Shown here: positions 8,880-16,923 of the stretch, one piece after another
Layout: each line of letters starts with the position of its first letter
How positions within the stretch are numbered: the stretch's first letter is position 1
DNA from: DATBJJ01 sp036556425
Lineage (GTDB): Bacteria; Acidobacteriota; Vicinamibacteria; Vicinamibacterales; 2-12-FULL-66-21
Direction: 5' to 3'
Length of the DNA: 64,000 nucleotides
Assembly: GCA_036556425.1 (NCBI GenBank)
Contig: DATBJJ010000051.1
Coordinates: 49,861 to 113,860 of the forward strand
Made by a program: the position numbers and the translations under genes
The notes under the pieces: model-generated
What the model saw: the letters and a program-made list of their open reading frames with translations, nothing else
What the model was told of the DNA's origin: nothing
The model's database searches: none

Positions 8880-9005
8880 TCAGACCCCACTCAGACTCGA
8901 CTCAGACTCGATTTGGACCCGACTCAGACTCGGGCCTCCACTCGGAACCCGAGTCTGAGTCGGGTCTGAGTCGGGTCTGAGTCGAGTCTGAGTCGAGTCT
9001 GAGTC
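8856..9005. repeat. Degenerate 11-bp tandem array (ACTCAGACTCG) folded as a giant inverted repeat
   Basis: About thirteen 11-bp units fill the gap between the epimerase stop and the DapA-like gene and run into the latter's first codons. Units left of 8934 read ACTCAGAC(T/C)C(G/C), and units right of 8948 read the reverse complement. The centre is a perfect 17-bp stem (8918-8934 with 8948-8964) around a 13-nt loop. There are no unique spacers, so it is not CRISPR. Confidence 0.92.
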
Positions 9006-9011
9006 CCCCCT

Positions 9012-10046
9012 TCAAAACCGACCGCTCCGCGATTCGAAGTGCGTCGGTTTCCCCAAACTCGCCCCGCCGCGCTGCGTCCAGTCGGCGGTCCACGCGAGCA
9101 AGCGCGCGGCATCCACCCGCGGCTCGCCGAAGAGCGCACGCGCGCGCGACGCGTTGCTCAGCAACGCGTCCGCCGCCTCGATCCCCGTGAAACTCACGTC
9201 GACGCCCATGAGCCGTGCGAGCTCCGCGGACGTCTGCCGCACGCTCAACTCTTCAGCCCCCGCCACGTTCACGACAACCGGCGGCGACGCCGCGCGCGCG
9301 AGCGCCGCGAGCGCCATCGCGTTCGCATCCGCCTGCCAGATGACGTTAAAGTACCCCATCGTCACATCGATTGGCTCGCCCCGTAGCACGCGCGCCGCGA
9401 GATCCGCGAGCACGCCATACCGCATCTCCGCCGCGTAATTCAGCCGCACGATTGCGACCCGGACCGCGTGCGCCCGACTAAAGTACTCGAACATCCGCTC
9501 GCGACCGAGACAGCTCATCGCGTACTCGCCGATCGGAGCCGGCGCGTCCTCTTCCCGCGATCCGCCGCGGCCCTTCGGCGTCAGACCGTAGACGTTCCCC
9601 GTCGAGAACGCGACGATTCGGCTCGCGCCGTACCGCCGGCAGACGAGAGCGGGTAGATACGTGTTCATCCCCCACGTGTACGACTCGTCGCCGGTCGAGC
9701 CGAACTTGCGACCCGCCATGAAGATGACGTTTGGCGCGTCGGGCAATCTCGACAGCGCTGCTTCGTCGAGAAGATCGCAGCGAACCGTCTCGATGCCGTG
9801 CTGCTCGAGCGCCCGCTGCTGGTCGGGCGACGAAAAGCGCGAGACGCCGATCACGCGGGCCGAGACGCCGGCCGCCTCGACCGCGCGCCGCGCCATGCGC
9901 GCAAGCGTCGGCCCCATCTTGCCGGCGACGCCCAGCACGACGACGTCTCCGGCGACGCGCCGAATCGCGCCGACTGCCGCGGCGGATGGCTCGCTGAGCA
10001 GCTCCTCGAGATGTGTCTCGTCACGGATCGAAGTGGGCAGCTCCAC
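9012..10046 (-). CDS. NAD-dependent epimerase/dehydratase-like protein with altered catalytic motif
   Basis: A 344-residue extended-SDR protein. The dinucleotide motif is VLGVAGKMGPTLARMA (about residues 36-51), and NVYG follows in IVAFSTGNVYG, the usual place of the catalytic Ser/Thr region. At the YxxxK site the sequence is EYAMSCLGRERMFEYF, so the lysine position holds cysteine. The enzyme may bind NAD without classic epimerase chemistry, or the family may use another residue. The start is GTG at 10046; nothing family-like lies further upstream. It is divergent from the acetyltransferase, with a 31-bp gap containing a symmetric -10-like sequence, and a large inverted repeat follows its stop. 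Confidence 0.85.
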   Translation of the reverse strand: MELPTSIRDETHLEELLSEPSAAAVGAIRRVAGDVVVLGVAGKMGPTLARMARRAVEAAGVSARVIGVSRFSSPDQQRALEQHGIETVRCDLLDEAALSRLPDAPNVIFMAGRKFGSTGDESYTWGMNTYLPALVCRRYGASRIVAFSTGNVYGLTPKGRGGSREEDAPAPIGEYAMSCLGRERMFEYFSRAHAVRVAIVRLNYAAEMRYGVLADLAARVLRGEPIDVTMGYFNVIWQADANAMALAALARAASPPVVVNVAGAEELSVRQTSAELARLMGVDVSFTGIEAADALLSNASRARALFGEPRVDAARLLAWTADWTQRGGASLGKPTHFESRSGRF

Positions 10047-10053
10047 GCGTGGC

Positions 10054-10060
10054 TATTATG
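10054..10060. promoter_or_regulatory. Possible shared symmetric -10 element for divergent genes
   Basis: TATTATG reads as TATTAT on the plus strand (10054-10059) and CATAAT on the minus strand (10060-10055). It sits 8 nt from the minus-strand GTG start and 18 nt from the plus-strand GTG start in a 31-bp gap, which would give leaderless or very short-leader messages both ways. No clear -35 is visible. Confidence 0.45.
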
Positions 10061-10077
10061 ATGCGTTCATCGCCGTG

Positions 10078-10947
10078 GTGATTCGAGAGATGACCGTCGC
10101 CGACATCCCCGCCGGGCTGGGCTTCTGCCGCGCGAGCGGCTGGAACCAGATCGATGGCGACTGGCGATATTTCCTGACGAGGGCTCCGCATGGCGCGCTG
10201 GCCGCGGTCGAGAACGATCAGGTGATTGGAACCGTCGCGACACTGCCGTACGGTCCGTTCACGTGGATCTCCATGGTGCTGGTCCACCCCGCGGCTCGCC
10301 GCAGAGGCATCGGCACGATGCTTCTCGACCGAGGCCTCGCGCTGATCCCTGATGACGTTGCCGCTCGACTCGACGCGACGCCGGCCGGCGAGCTGCTCTA
10401 CCGTCCGCGCGGCTTCGCGCCCGAGTACCGCCTCGCGCGGTGGTTTCTCGATCCGAAACGCGCTGCTCATGGTGATCGCGCCGATCGCGTGGCGTCCGGC
10501 TTCAGCCGGAAGACGACCGTGCGAAGGCTCGACCCTGCCGACTGGCCGGCGATTGAACCGATCGACGCGCGCGCATTCGGCGCTTCGCGGATCGCGCTGC
10601 TCCGGCGGCTCGCGGTGGACGCGCCGGAGTACGCGTGGATCGCGGAGCAGGACAGCCAGGTGCAGGGATATCTCGTCGGCCGCCACGGCCATCTGCGGGA
10701 GCACCTCGGTCCGCTGATCGCTGACTCGACCGACAGTGCGCGAGCGCTGCTCGACGCGTGCCTCGACGCACATCCGGACCGCACCGTCTTCCTCGATGCG
10801 CCGGACGATCAACGCGAGTGGACCTCGCTGCTCGCGGAACGCGGATTCGCGATCGAGCGGCCGTTTCTGCGAATGTATCGCGGCCGGCTCGACGCCGCGG
10901 GACAGCCCTCGAGGATTTACGCTATCACTGGACCGGAATTCGGCTGA
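10078..10947 (+). CDS. Tandem GNAT-family N-acetyltransferase
   Basis: A 289-residue protein. The first GNAT domain begins REMTVADIPAGLGFC, continues with MVLVHPAARRRGIGTMLL, which carries the acetyl-CoA pyrophosphate loop R-R-x-G-I-G, and ends near residue 130. A second, more divergent GNAT-like half starts VRRLDPADWPAIEPIDARAF and ends with GRLDAAGQPSRIYAITG. The linker VASGFSRKT between them is encoded by a dispersed hairpin element (see 10487-10512). The start could be GTG 10075, GTG 10078 or ATG 10090; I chose 10078 because REMTVAD is the usual family beginning. The next gene starts 4 bp after the stop, so this is probably the first gene of a four-gene operon. Confidence 0.82.
   Translation: MIREMTVADIPAGLGFCRASGWNQIDGDWRYFLTRAPHGALAAVENDQVIGTVATLPYGPFTWISMVLVHPAARRRGIGTMLLDRGLALIPDDVAARLDATPAGELLYRPRGFAPEYRLARWFLDPKRAAHGDRADRVASGFSRKTTVRRLDPADWPAIEPIDARAFGASRIALLRRLAVDAPEYAWIAEQDSQVQGYLVGRHGHLREHLGPLIADSTDSARALLDACLDAHPDRTVFLDAPDDQREWTSLLAERGFAIERPFLRMYRGRLDAAGQPSRIYAITGPEFG
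10487..10512 (+). repeat. REP-like 26-bp hairpin element, copy 1, inside the acetyltransferase linker
   Basis: The stem TCCGGC / GCCGGA (10495-10500 with 10505-10510) has a TTCA loop. It is identical at 24 of 26 positions to 53355-53380 and related to 13958-13980. It encodes VASGFSRK between the two GNAT domains. Confidence 0.75.
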
Positions 10948-10951
10948 GTCG

Positions 10952-12133
10952 ATGAGCTACCGCGCGATCTACGCGTATCCCTGGGACCTCGCGGACGAAG
11001 GCGTGCGCGAGGTGATCGACCGCGTCCGCGCGCTCGGCGTCGACACCATCACCATCGCCGGAAGCTACCATGCGGGCAAATTCCTGCGCCCTCACGGCGT
11101 GCGCGGACGCGTGTACTTTCCCGAAGACGGCACGGTTTACTTCAAGGCCGATCCCGCGCGATACGGGAGAATCGAACCGATCCTGAACAGCGCCGTTCGC
11201 GAGCGCGACATCTTCCGCGAAACACTCGCTGATTCGCGGATCGCCGTGAACGCCTGGCTCGTGCTGCTGCACAATTCGCAGCTTGGCGAGCGCCACCGCC
11301 AGTCGACGGTCACGAACGCGTTCGGCGATCGATACATCTACAGCCTGTGCCCGTCCGCTCCAGACGTTCGCGAGTATGCGGTCGCGCTGTGCAAGGACCT
11401 CGCCGACAACTATCCGGTGACGGGCATTTCCGTCGAAACGCCGGGCTACCTTCCATACGCACACGGCTATCATCACGAGTTCGCGATGGTGAAACCGAAT
11501 GCGTGGCTCGACGGACGGCTTGGCCTCTGCTTCTGCGATCGTTGCGTGGCGAACGCGACGGCAGCCGGCATCGATGCCGAGTGCGTGAGGCGCAACACGC
11601 GCGAAGAGGTCGATGCGTATCTGTCGGGCGACGGCGATTGCCCGAGCGACATGGCGGAAGCGTTCTGGCTGAGCGACGTCGCCAGCGGCGGCGCGCTGTC
11701 CCGTTTCCTCGAGTGGCGCTGCGGAGTGGTGACGTCTCTCGTGCGCGAGATTCGCGCGGCGGTTCGCCCGAACGCTACGGTCTCGATCATCCCGTCGGTC
11801 GCGCGGCCGACCGCCGGCGCGTGGTACGAGGGCACCGATCTCGCCGCGCTCGCCGAAGCCGCAGGGATCATCGAAGCGTGCTTCTACGAGCCGACCGCGG
11901 AGCGGATCCGCGCCGACCTCTTCGACGTGCAGCGGCGTCTGCGGACGAGAGGAAAGCTCCGCGGGATTCTCCGGCCGGGGTTTCCGGATCTGCAAAGCCG
12001 CGGCGAGCTCGTCGCGGCCGCGGAGGCACTTCGCGACGCCGGCGTATCCGAGATTGCTTTCTACAACTACGGCCACCTGCGCCGCGCCAATCTCGCGTGG
12101 ATCGCGGACGCGCTCGCCGTCTTCGGAGCGTGA
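10952..12133 (+). CDS. Conserved protein of unknown function, probably TIM-barrel glycosidase-like
   Basis: A 393-residue soluble protein without signal peptide. I do not recognise a named family with certainty. Alternating segments such as VDTITIAGSYHAGKF near the N-terminus, PVTGISVETPGYLPYAHGYHH in the middle and EIAFYNYGHLRRANL at the C-terminus resemble (beta/alpha)8 glycosidase-like proteins with acidic and aromatic residues at strand ends. A cysteine-rich LCFCDRCVANA segment could bind a metal. The gene starts 4 bp after the acetyltransferase and ends overlapping the SDR gene by 1 bp (TGATG), so the four genes are one transcription unit. By context it should act on a sugar or sugar-acid intermediate; that is inference. 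Confidence 0.72.
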   Translation: MSYRAIYAYPWDLADEGVREVIDRVRALGVDTITIAGSYHAGKFLRPHGVRGRVYFPEDGTVYFKADPARYGRIEPILNSAVRERDIFRETLADSRIAVNAWLVLLHNSQLGERHRQSTVTNAFGDRYIYSLCPSAPDVREYAVALCKDLADNYPVTGISVETPGYLPYAHGYHHEFAMVKPNAWLDGRLGLCFCDRCVANATAAGIDAECVRRNTREEVDAYLSGDGDCPSDMAEAFWLSDVASGGALSRFLEWRCGVVTSLVREIRAAVRPNATVSIIPSVARPTAGAWYEGTDLAALAEAAGIIEACFYEPTAERIRADLFDVQRRLRTRGKLRGILRPGFPDLQSRGELVAAAEALRDAGVSEIAFYNYGHLRRANLAWIADALAVFGA

Positions 12134-12918
12134 TGGAATTCAAGGGCAAAGTCGTCGCGATTACCGGCGCCGCGGGCGGCATCGGTCAGGAGCTGTGTCG
12201 ATACTTCGGAGGAGAGGGGGCAGCGATCATCGCAATCGATCGCAGCGAGACGCTGAACGACGTCGCCGAACGGCTCCGTAGCGGCGGCGTGTCGGTCGAG
12301 GCCTCGGTCGTCGACATCGCCGACGCCGAGTCGGTCCAATCGGCGATCGCATCGGCGCGATCGCACCTCGGCGCGGTCGATGTCCTGATCAACAACGCAG
12401 GCGTGTCGAGAACGCCAAGTCTCGCGCGAACGACGCCATCACTCTTCCAGGACGATATCGATGCGAATTTGAACGGCGCGTACAACTGCACGCATGCGGT
12501 GCTGCCCGAGATGAAACGGCGCCGCTCGGGATCGATCGTCAACATCGGATCGGTCAATGGTCTCGCCGCGCTCGGCGACCCCGCGTATAGCGCCGCGAAA
12601 GCGGGCCTCATCAGCCTGACGAAAGCCGTCGCGCTCGAGTACGGCCGCTACAACGTCCGCGCCAACATCGTCTGCCCGGGCACGGTGCGGACGCCGCTCT
12701 GGAACGAGCGCGCGGCGCGCAATCCCGAGGTCTTGAGCCAGCTCACGAAGTGGTATCCGCTCGGCCGCATCGTCGAGCCGATCGAAGTGATGCGCGCCGT
12801 TGCGTTCCTCGCCTCGGACGCTGCCTCGGCGATCACCGGCGTCGTACTTCCGGTCGACTGCGGCCTGACCGCGGGCAACATCGTGATGGCGCGCGAGCTC
12901 ACATTGGAGGACCTTTGA
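12133..12918 (+). CDS. Classical short-chain dehydrogenase/reductase (SDR)
   Basis: A 261-residue complete classical SDR. Cofactor motif TGAAGGIG is at 11-18, structural NNAG at 87-90, catalytic Ser140 in NIGS, Tyr152 and Lys156 in YSAAK, and PG after the catalytic strand in NIVCPGTVRTPLW. Asp36 at the end of strand 2 (IIAIDRS) suggests NAD(H) preference. It should oxidise or reduce a hydroxyl or keto group on a small substrate, probably a sugar-derived one given the neighbouring Gfo/Idh enzyme. The start ATG overlaps the previous stop (TGATG). The stop overlaps the TTG start of the next gene. Confidence 0.93.
   Translation: MEFKGKVVAITGAAGGIGQELCRYFGGEGAAIIAIDRSETLNDVAERLRSGGVSVEASVVDIADAESVQSAIASARSHLGAVDVLINNAGVSRTPSLARTTPSLFQDDIDANLNGAYNCTHAVLPEMKRRRSGSIVNIGSVNGLAALGDPAYSAAKAGLISLTKAVALEYGRYNVRANIVCPGTVRTPLWNERAARNPEVLSQLTKWYPLGRIVEPIEVMRAVAFLASDAASAITGVVLPVDCGLTAGNIVMARELTLEDL
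12906..12910 (+). promoter_or_regulatory. Shine-Dalgarno GGAGG selecting a TTG start
   Basis: GGAGG ends 4 nt before TTG at 12915, inside the last codons of the SDR gene. This is the reason for calling TTG rather than a later ATG as the start of the next dehydrogenase. Confidence 0.75.
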
Positions 12919-13961
12919 TCGGAAGAAAACGCGTTCTGGCGGTCGGCCTCGGAAACATGGGGATGTCGCATGCGCTTGCGTACACGCGCATTCCCGAATA
13001 CGACGTCGTCGGCGTTTGCGCACGCGGTATCGGCATGAAAGCGCTGCCGGACGCGCTCGCGAGCGCGAAGCGCTATTCGAACTTCGAGCAGGCGCTCGCG
13101 GACTGCAAGCCGGACGTCGTCTCGGTCAATACGCTTCCCGACACGCACGCGGAGTACGCGATCAGATCGATGGAGGCCGGCGCGCACGTCTTCGTCGAGA
13201 AGCCGCTCGCCGAAACCGTCGACAGCGCGGAGCGGGTCGTGGAGACGGCGCGGCGCACGCGGCGAAAGCTCGTCATCGGCTATATCCTCAGGCACCATCC
13301 GTCGTGGATTCGGTTCATCGAGATCGCGAGAACGCTCGGCAAGCCGTTGGTCTTCCGGATGAATCTGAATCAGCAGTCGAACGGTGAGACGTGGGAGTGG
13401 CACAAGCGGCTGATGCAGTCGTTCCCTCCGATCGTCGACTGCGGCGTCCACTACGTCGACGTCATGTGTCAGATGACGCCGGCGAAGCCGATTCGGGTCC
13501 ACGCGCTCGGCGCGCGTCTCTCCCACGAAGTGCCGACGTACAACTACGGCGCGCTGCAGGTGGCGTTCGACGATGGATCGGTCGGTTGGTACGAAGCGGG
13601 TTGGGGACCGATGATGAGCGAGACCGCGTTCTTCGTGAAGGACGTGATCGGTCCAAAGGGCTCCGTCTCCATCGTCATGGCGGAGACCGCGGGCAGCGTG
13701 AAATCGGACGACATCAACGCGCACACCAAGACCAATCAGATTCTCTGGCATCACGCGGACATGTCGAAGCCGGACGAACGGATCGACATGACCGACGAGC
13801 CGGATCACGACGCGCTGTGCGAGCGCGAGCAGCGTTACCTGCTGAGAGCCATCGACGAGGATATCGACCTATCCGATCACATGAACGACGGCGTCAAGAG
13901 CCTGCGGATCGTGATTGCCGCGGACGAATCGGTGCGGACGGGCGGCGTGATTCACCTGTAG
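12915..13961 (+). CDS. Gfo/Idh/MocA-family dehydrogenase, cytoplasmic
   Basis: A 348-residue protein with the N-terminal NAD(P) motif VLAVGLGNMGMSHA and the family signature VEKPLAETV, whose lysine is usually catalytic. The C-terminal alpha/beta domain contains HKRLMQSFPPIVDCGVHYVD, where an Asp and a His sit at the usual active-site positions. It lacks a signal peptide, unlike the paralogue at 2536-3525. The TTG start at 12915 overlaps the SDR stop (TTGA), is preceded by GGAGG, and puts the Rossmann strand at residues 4-9 as in the family. A hairpin overlapping the stop may end the operon. It likely oxidises a sugar, inositol or sugar-acid hydroxyl in the same pathway as the SDR. Confidence 0.88.
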   Translation: MIGRKRVLAVGLGNMGMSHALAYTRIPEYDVVGVCARGIGMKALPDALASAKRYSNFEQALADCKPDVVSVNTLPDTHAEYAIRSMEAGAHVFVEKPLAETVDSAERVVETARRTRRKLVIGYILRHHPSWIRFIEIARTLGKPLVFRMNLNQQSNGETWEWHKRLMQSFPPIVDCGVHYVDVMCQMTPAKPIRVHALGARLSHEVPTYNYGALQVAFDDGSVGWYEAGWGPMMSETAFFVKDVIGPKGSVSIVMAETAGSVKSDDINAHTKTNQILWHHADMSKPDERIDMTDEPDHDALCEREQRYLLRAIDEDIDLSDHMNDGVKSLRIVIAADESVRTGGVIHL

Positions 13962-13980
13962 CGTCCGGCTTCGCCCGGAC
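13958..13980 (+). repeat. REP-like hairpin element, variant copy, spanning the stop codon
   Basis: Begins GTAGCGTCCGGCTTC, matching the element at 10487-10512 at 14 of 15 positions in this stretch, and closes with GCCCGGAC. The TAG stop of the dehydrogenase lies inside it. GTCCGG (13963-13968) pairs with CCGGAC (13975-13980), so it may also act as a weak terminator. Confidence 0.55.
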
Positions 13981-14082
13981 CCAATAAGCCTCTTCCGCGC
14001 GAGCGCCAATCGTCGTAGCATGCGTGCCGTCGGATCCCTTATGCCCGGCCGTCCCTTGGTCCATTCCGAAGGAGCTGCAACG

Positions 14083-15273
14083 ATGCTGCGCTCGCGCTCG
14101 TTCGCGTTTCTGGTTGCCGTTCTCGTCGTCGCGGCGTTCAGCCATGCGCCGCGGCTGCAGGCGCCGGCCTTCCCCTCGCATCCCGATTTCAAGCCGACGC
14201 CGGAAGCGCCCGCGATGCCGAAGGCGCTGATGAAACTCCCGCGGACGCCGATCGCGCACGCGAAGTTCCCCGCGATCGATTTCCACCTCCACGGCCGTCA
14301 GCTCAAAACCGCCGAGGACTATCAAAAGATGGTCAAGGTCATGGACCAGGCCGGCCTCGGCGCGATCTGCAACATGGACGGCGGGTTTGGCGCGGAGCTC
14401 GACAGCGCGCTCAAAGTCGGCGCGCCGTATCGCGATCGGATCGTGCAGTTCGCGCGGCTCAACTTCGACGGCATCAACGAGCCGGGATGGTCGGAGAAGA
14501 CCGCGGCGGAGCTCGAGCGCGGATTCCTCGCGGGCGCGGTCGGACTCAAGATCAACAAAGTGCTCGGCCTCGATCTGCGAAACACCGACGGCACCTACAT
14601 TCAGGCGGACGACAAGCGCTTCGATCCGATCTGGGCGATGTGCGCGAAGCACAACAGGCCCGTGATGATTCACATCAGCGACTCGTACGGACGATTCCTG
14701 CCCATCGGGCCGGAGAACGAGCGGTACGAGGCGGGCCTGTGGCGGAGCAACCCCGAAGGGAACTACTACAAGACCGGCCAGCCGGGGCCCGAGGTGATCG
14801 AGAAGGCGCGCGAGAACATGCACGCCAAGCATCCGAAGACGCGCTTCGTGAACGCGCACGTGGCGATGCTCTACTACGACATGGACAAGGTCGCCGCGCT
14901 GCTCGACAAGTATCCGAACGCCGACGTCGAAATCTCGGCGACGGTGCAGGATCTCGGCCGCGCGCCGCTGATGATTCGCAAGTTCTTCCTCAAGTATCAG
15001 GACCGCATCCTGTTCGGATCGGACGGCAACCCGGGACGCGGCATCGAGGAGTTCTGGGAACCGCACTGGCGATTCCTCGAAACCTACGACGAGCACTTCG
15101 ATCATCCCGCGCAGCTTCGATCGCCGACCGGCGCGCCGCTGCACGGCCGCTGGAGAATCTACGGCATCGGACTTCCCGACGACGTGCTGCGCAAGGTGTA
15201 CTACTCGAACGCGCTGCGCTATCTGCCGTCGCTGCGCGGATCGATCGAAAAGCAGCTCGCCGCGCGCCGGTAG
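14083..15273 (+). CDS. Exported amidohydrolase-2 family metal hydrolase/decarboxylase
   Basis: A 396-residue protein with a signal peptide (FAFLVAVLVVAAF, cleavage near HAPRLQA). The metal-binding set of the amidohydrolase-2 family is present: FHLHG for HxH, MIHIS, VNAHVAM and LFGSDGNPGRG with the catalytic Asp. Such enzymes hydrolyse or decarboxylate small, often aromatic, substrates. The ATG at 14083 is supported by AAGGAG at 14069-14074 and by the signal peptide. The PQQ dehydrogenase begins on the base after the TAG, so the three genes 14083-18401 are co-transcribed and all exported. Confidence 0.9.
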   Translation: MLRSRSFAFLVAVLVVAAFSHAPRLQAPAFPSHPDFKPTPEAPAMPKALMKLPRTPIAHAKFPAIDFHLHGRQLKTAEDYQKMVKVMDQAGLGAICNMDGGFGAELDSALKVGAPYRDRIVQFARLNFDGINEPGWSEKTAAELERGFLAGAVGLKINKVLGLDLRNTDGTYIQADDKRFDPIWAMCAKHNRPVMIHISDSYGRFLPIGPENERYEAGLWRSNPEGNYYKTGQPGPEVIEKARENMHAKHPKTRFVNAHVAMLYYDMDKVAALLDKYPNADVEISATVQDLGRAPLMIRKFFLKYQDRILFGSDGNPGRGIEEFWEPHWRFLETYDEHFDHPAQLRSPTGAPLHGRWRIYGIGLPDDVLRKVYYSNALRYLPSLRGSIEKQLAARR

Positions 15274-16923
15274 ATGAAAACGCTGAGAACCGACGCCGTG
15301 CGGCCTTCGACATCGCTCTCGCTCGCCTTCGCGGCGGTGCTGCTCCTCGGCGCGCTGACGCCGGCGCAATCGCCGCCGTCGACCGGACTGCCGATCACGT
15401 ACGAGCGGATCCTCGACGCCGCGAAAGAGCCGGGCAACTGGCTGACCTACAGCGGCGACTACAAGAGCCATCACTACAGCACGCTCGATCAGATCACCGC
15501 CGAGAACGTTCACCGCCTTCGCGCCAAGTGGATCTACCAGATGCATCGTCAGAAAGTGGAGACGACGCCGATCGTGGTGGATGGGATCATGTTCGTGACG
15601 CGCCCGCCGAGCGACGCGATGGCGATCGACGCGGAGACGGGACGCGCGCTCTGGACCTACGAGCACAAGCTGTCGGGCCGCGTCTACACGTGCTGCGGCG
15701 AAGTCAATCGCGGCCTGGCGATCCTCGGCAACACGCTGTTCCTCACGACGCTCGACGCGCAGCTCGTGGCGCTCGACGCGCGCGCGGGCCGCGTGCTCTG
15801 GAGGAAGCAGCTTGCGGATCCCGGGCTGAACTACACCGCAACCGGCGCGCCGCTCGCCGTCAAGGACAGGATCATCGTCGGGATCGCGGGCGCGGAAGGC
15901 GGCATTCGCGGATTCCTCGATGCCTACGATCCGAAGACGGGCAATCGGCTCTGGCGTTTCTGGACGATTCCCGCGCCGGGCGAACCGGGATCCGACACGT
16001 GGGGCGGCGACTCGTGGAAGAACGGCGGCGGCTCCACGTGGCTGACCGGATCGTTCGATCCCGACTTGAACCTGCTCTATTGGGGCACGGGGAATCCTGG
16101 CCCGGACTACAACGGCGACGTCCGTCCCGGCGACAACTTGTACACGTGCTCGCTCCTCGCGCTCGATCCGGAGACCGGCACGCTGCGATGGCATTTTCAA
16201 TTCACGCCGCACGACACGCGCGACTGGGATGCGACGCAGGTTCCGGTCCTCCTCGACGCGGCGAACGGCCGCAAGCTCGTCGTCGTGCCGAGCCGCAACG
16301 GTTTCTACTACGTGCTCGATCGGCGCACGGGTGAATTCCTGCTGGCGAAGGCGTTCGTGAAGCAGACGTGGGCGAAGGAGATCGACAAGAAGGGGCGGCC
16401 GGTGCTCAATCCCGGTCAAGAGCCGACGCCCGAAGGCAACGAATCGATCTGGCCTGGCGTCGACGGCGGTCACAACTGGATGTCGCCCAGCTACAACCCG
16501 AACACGAAGCTGCTCTACTTCAACGCGCGAGAAGAGCGGCGGCGCTTCTTCAAGACCGACGCGCCGGAATTCCGTCCGGGCGAGCCGTTCTTCGGCGGCG
16601 GTGGCGGCGGCGGCGCGCGATTCCGGCCGGAAGAGAGCTGGGGCAAGTTGATTGCGATGAAGCCGGAGACGGGCGACATCGAGTGGGAGCACCGCATCCT
16701 CGCGCCGCCGTGGGCGGGTGTGCTCTCCACGGCCGGCAACCTCGTGTTCTCCGCGACGCCGGCCGGGAACTTCTACGCCCTCGACGCGCGAACGGGAAAA
16801 GAGCTCTGGCGATTCAACGGCGGCGATCGCGTGTTCGCCAGCCCGATCACGTTCCTCAGCCGAGGCAAGCAGATGATCACGATCCCGATCGGAGACGTGT
16901 TGATCGCGTTCGGTCTCGAATGA
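15274..16923 (+). CDS. PQQ-dependent (quinoprotein) alcohol dehydrogenase-like protein
   Basis: A 549-residue periplasmic eight-bladed propeller. A signal peptide (AFAAVLLLGALTPAQS) precedes repeated tryptophan-docking blades such as ETGRALWTYEHKL, ARAGRVLWRKQL and ARTGKELWRFNG. YTCCGEVNRG contains adjacent cysteines like the vicinal disulfide that covers PQQ in methanol dehydrogenase, and HDTRDWDATQ resembles the catalytic-Asp region. It should oxidise a primary alcohol or similar substrate and pass electrons to a cytochrome c, which is encoded directly downstream. It starts 0 bp after the previous stop and overlaps the cytochrome start by 4 bp. The glycine-rich GGGGGGGARF segment is probably a flexible loop. 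Confidence 0.92.
   Translation: MKTLRTDAVRPSTSLSLAFAAVLLLGALTPAQSPPSTGLPITYERILDAAKEPGNWLTYSGDYKSHHYSTLDQITAENVHRLRAKWIYQMHRQKVETTPIVVDGIMFVTRPPSDAMAIDAETGRALWTYEHKLSGRVYTCCGEVNRGLAILGNTLFLTTLDAQLVALDARAGRVLWRKQLADPGLNYTATGAPLAVKDRIIVGIAGAEGGIRGFLDAYDPKTGNRLWRFWTIPAPGEPGSDTWGGDSWKNGGGSTWLTGSFDPDLNLLYWGTGNPGPDYNGDVRPGDNLYTCSLLALDPETGTLRWHFQFTPHDTRDWDATQVPVLLDAANGRKLVVVPSRNGFYYVLDRRTGEFLLAKAFVKQTWAKEIDKKGRPVLNPGQEPTPEGNESIWPGVDGGHNWMSPSYNPNTKLLYFNAREERRRFFKTDAPEFRPGEPFFGGGGGGGARFRPEESWGKLIAMKPETGDIEWEHRILAPPWAGVLSTAGNLVFSATPAGNFYALDARTGKELWRFNGGDRVFASPITFLSRGKQMITIPIGDVLIAFGLE

Noticed and set aside
8856..9005. CRISPR-like array
   Set aside because: The 11-bp units are contiguous, without unique spacers, and half are inverted.
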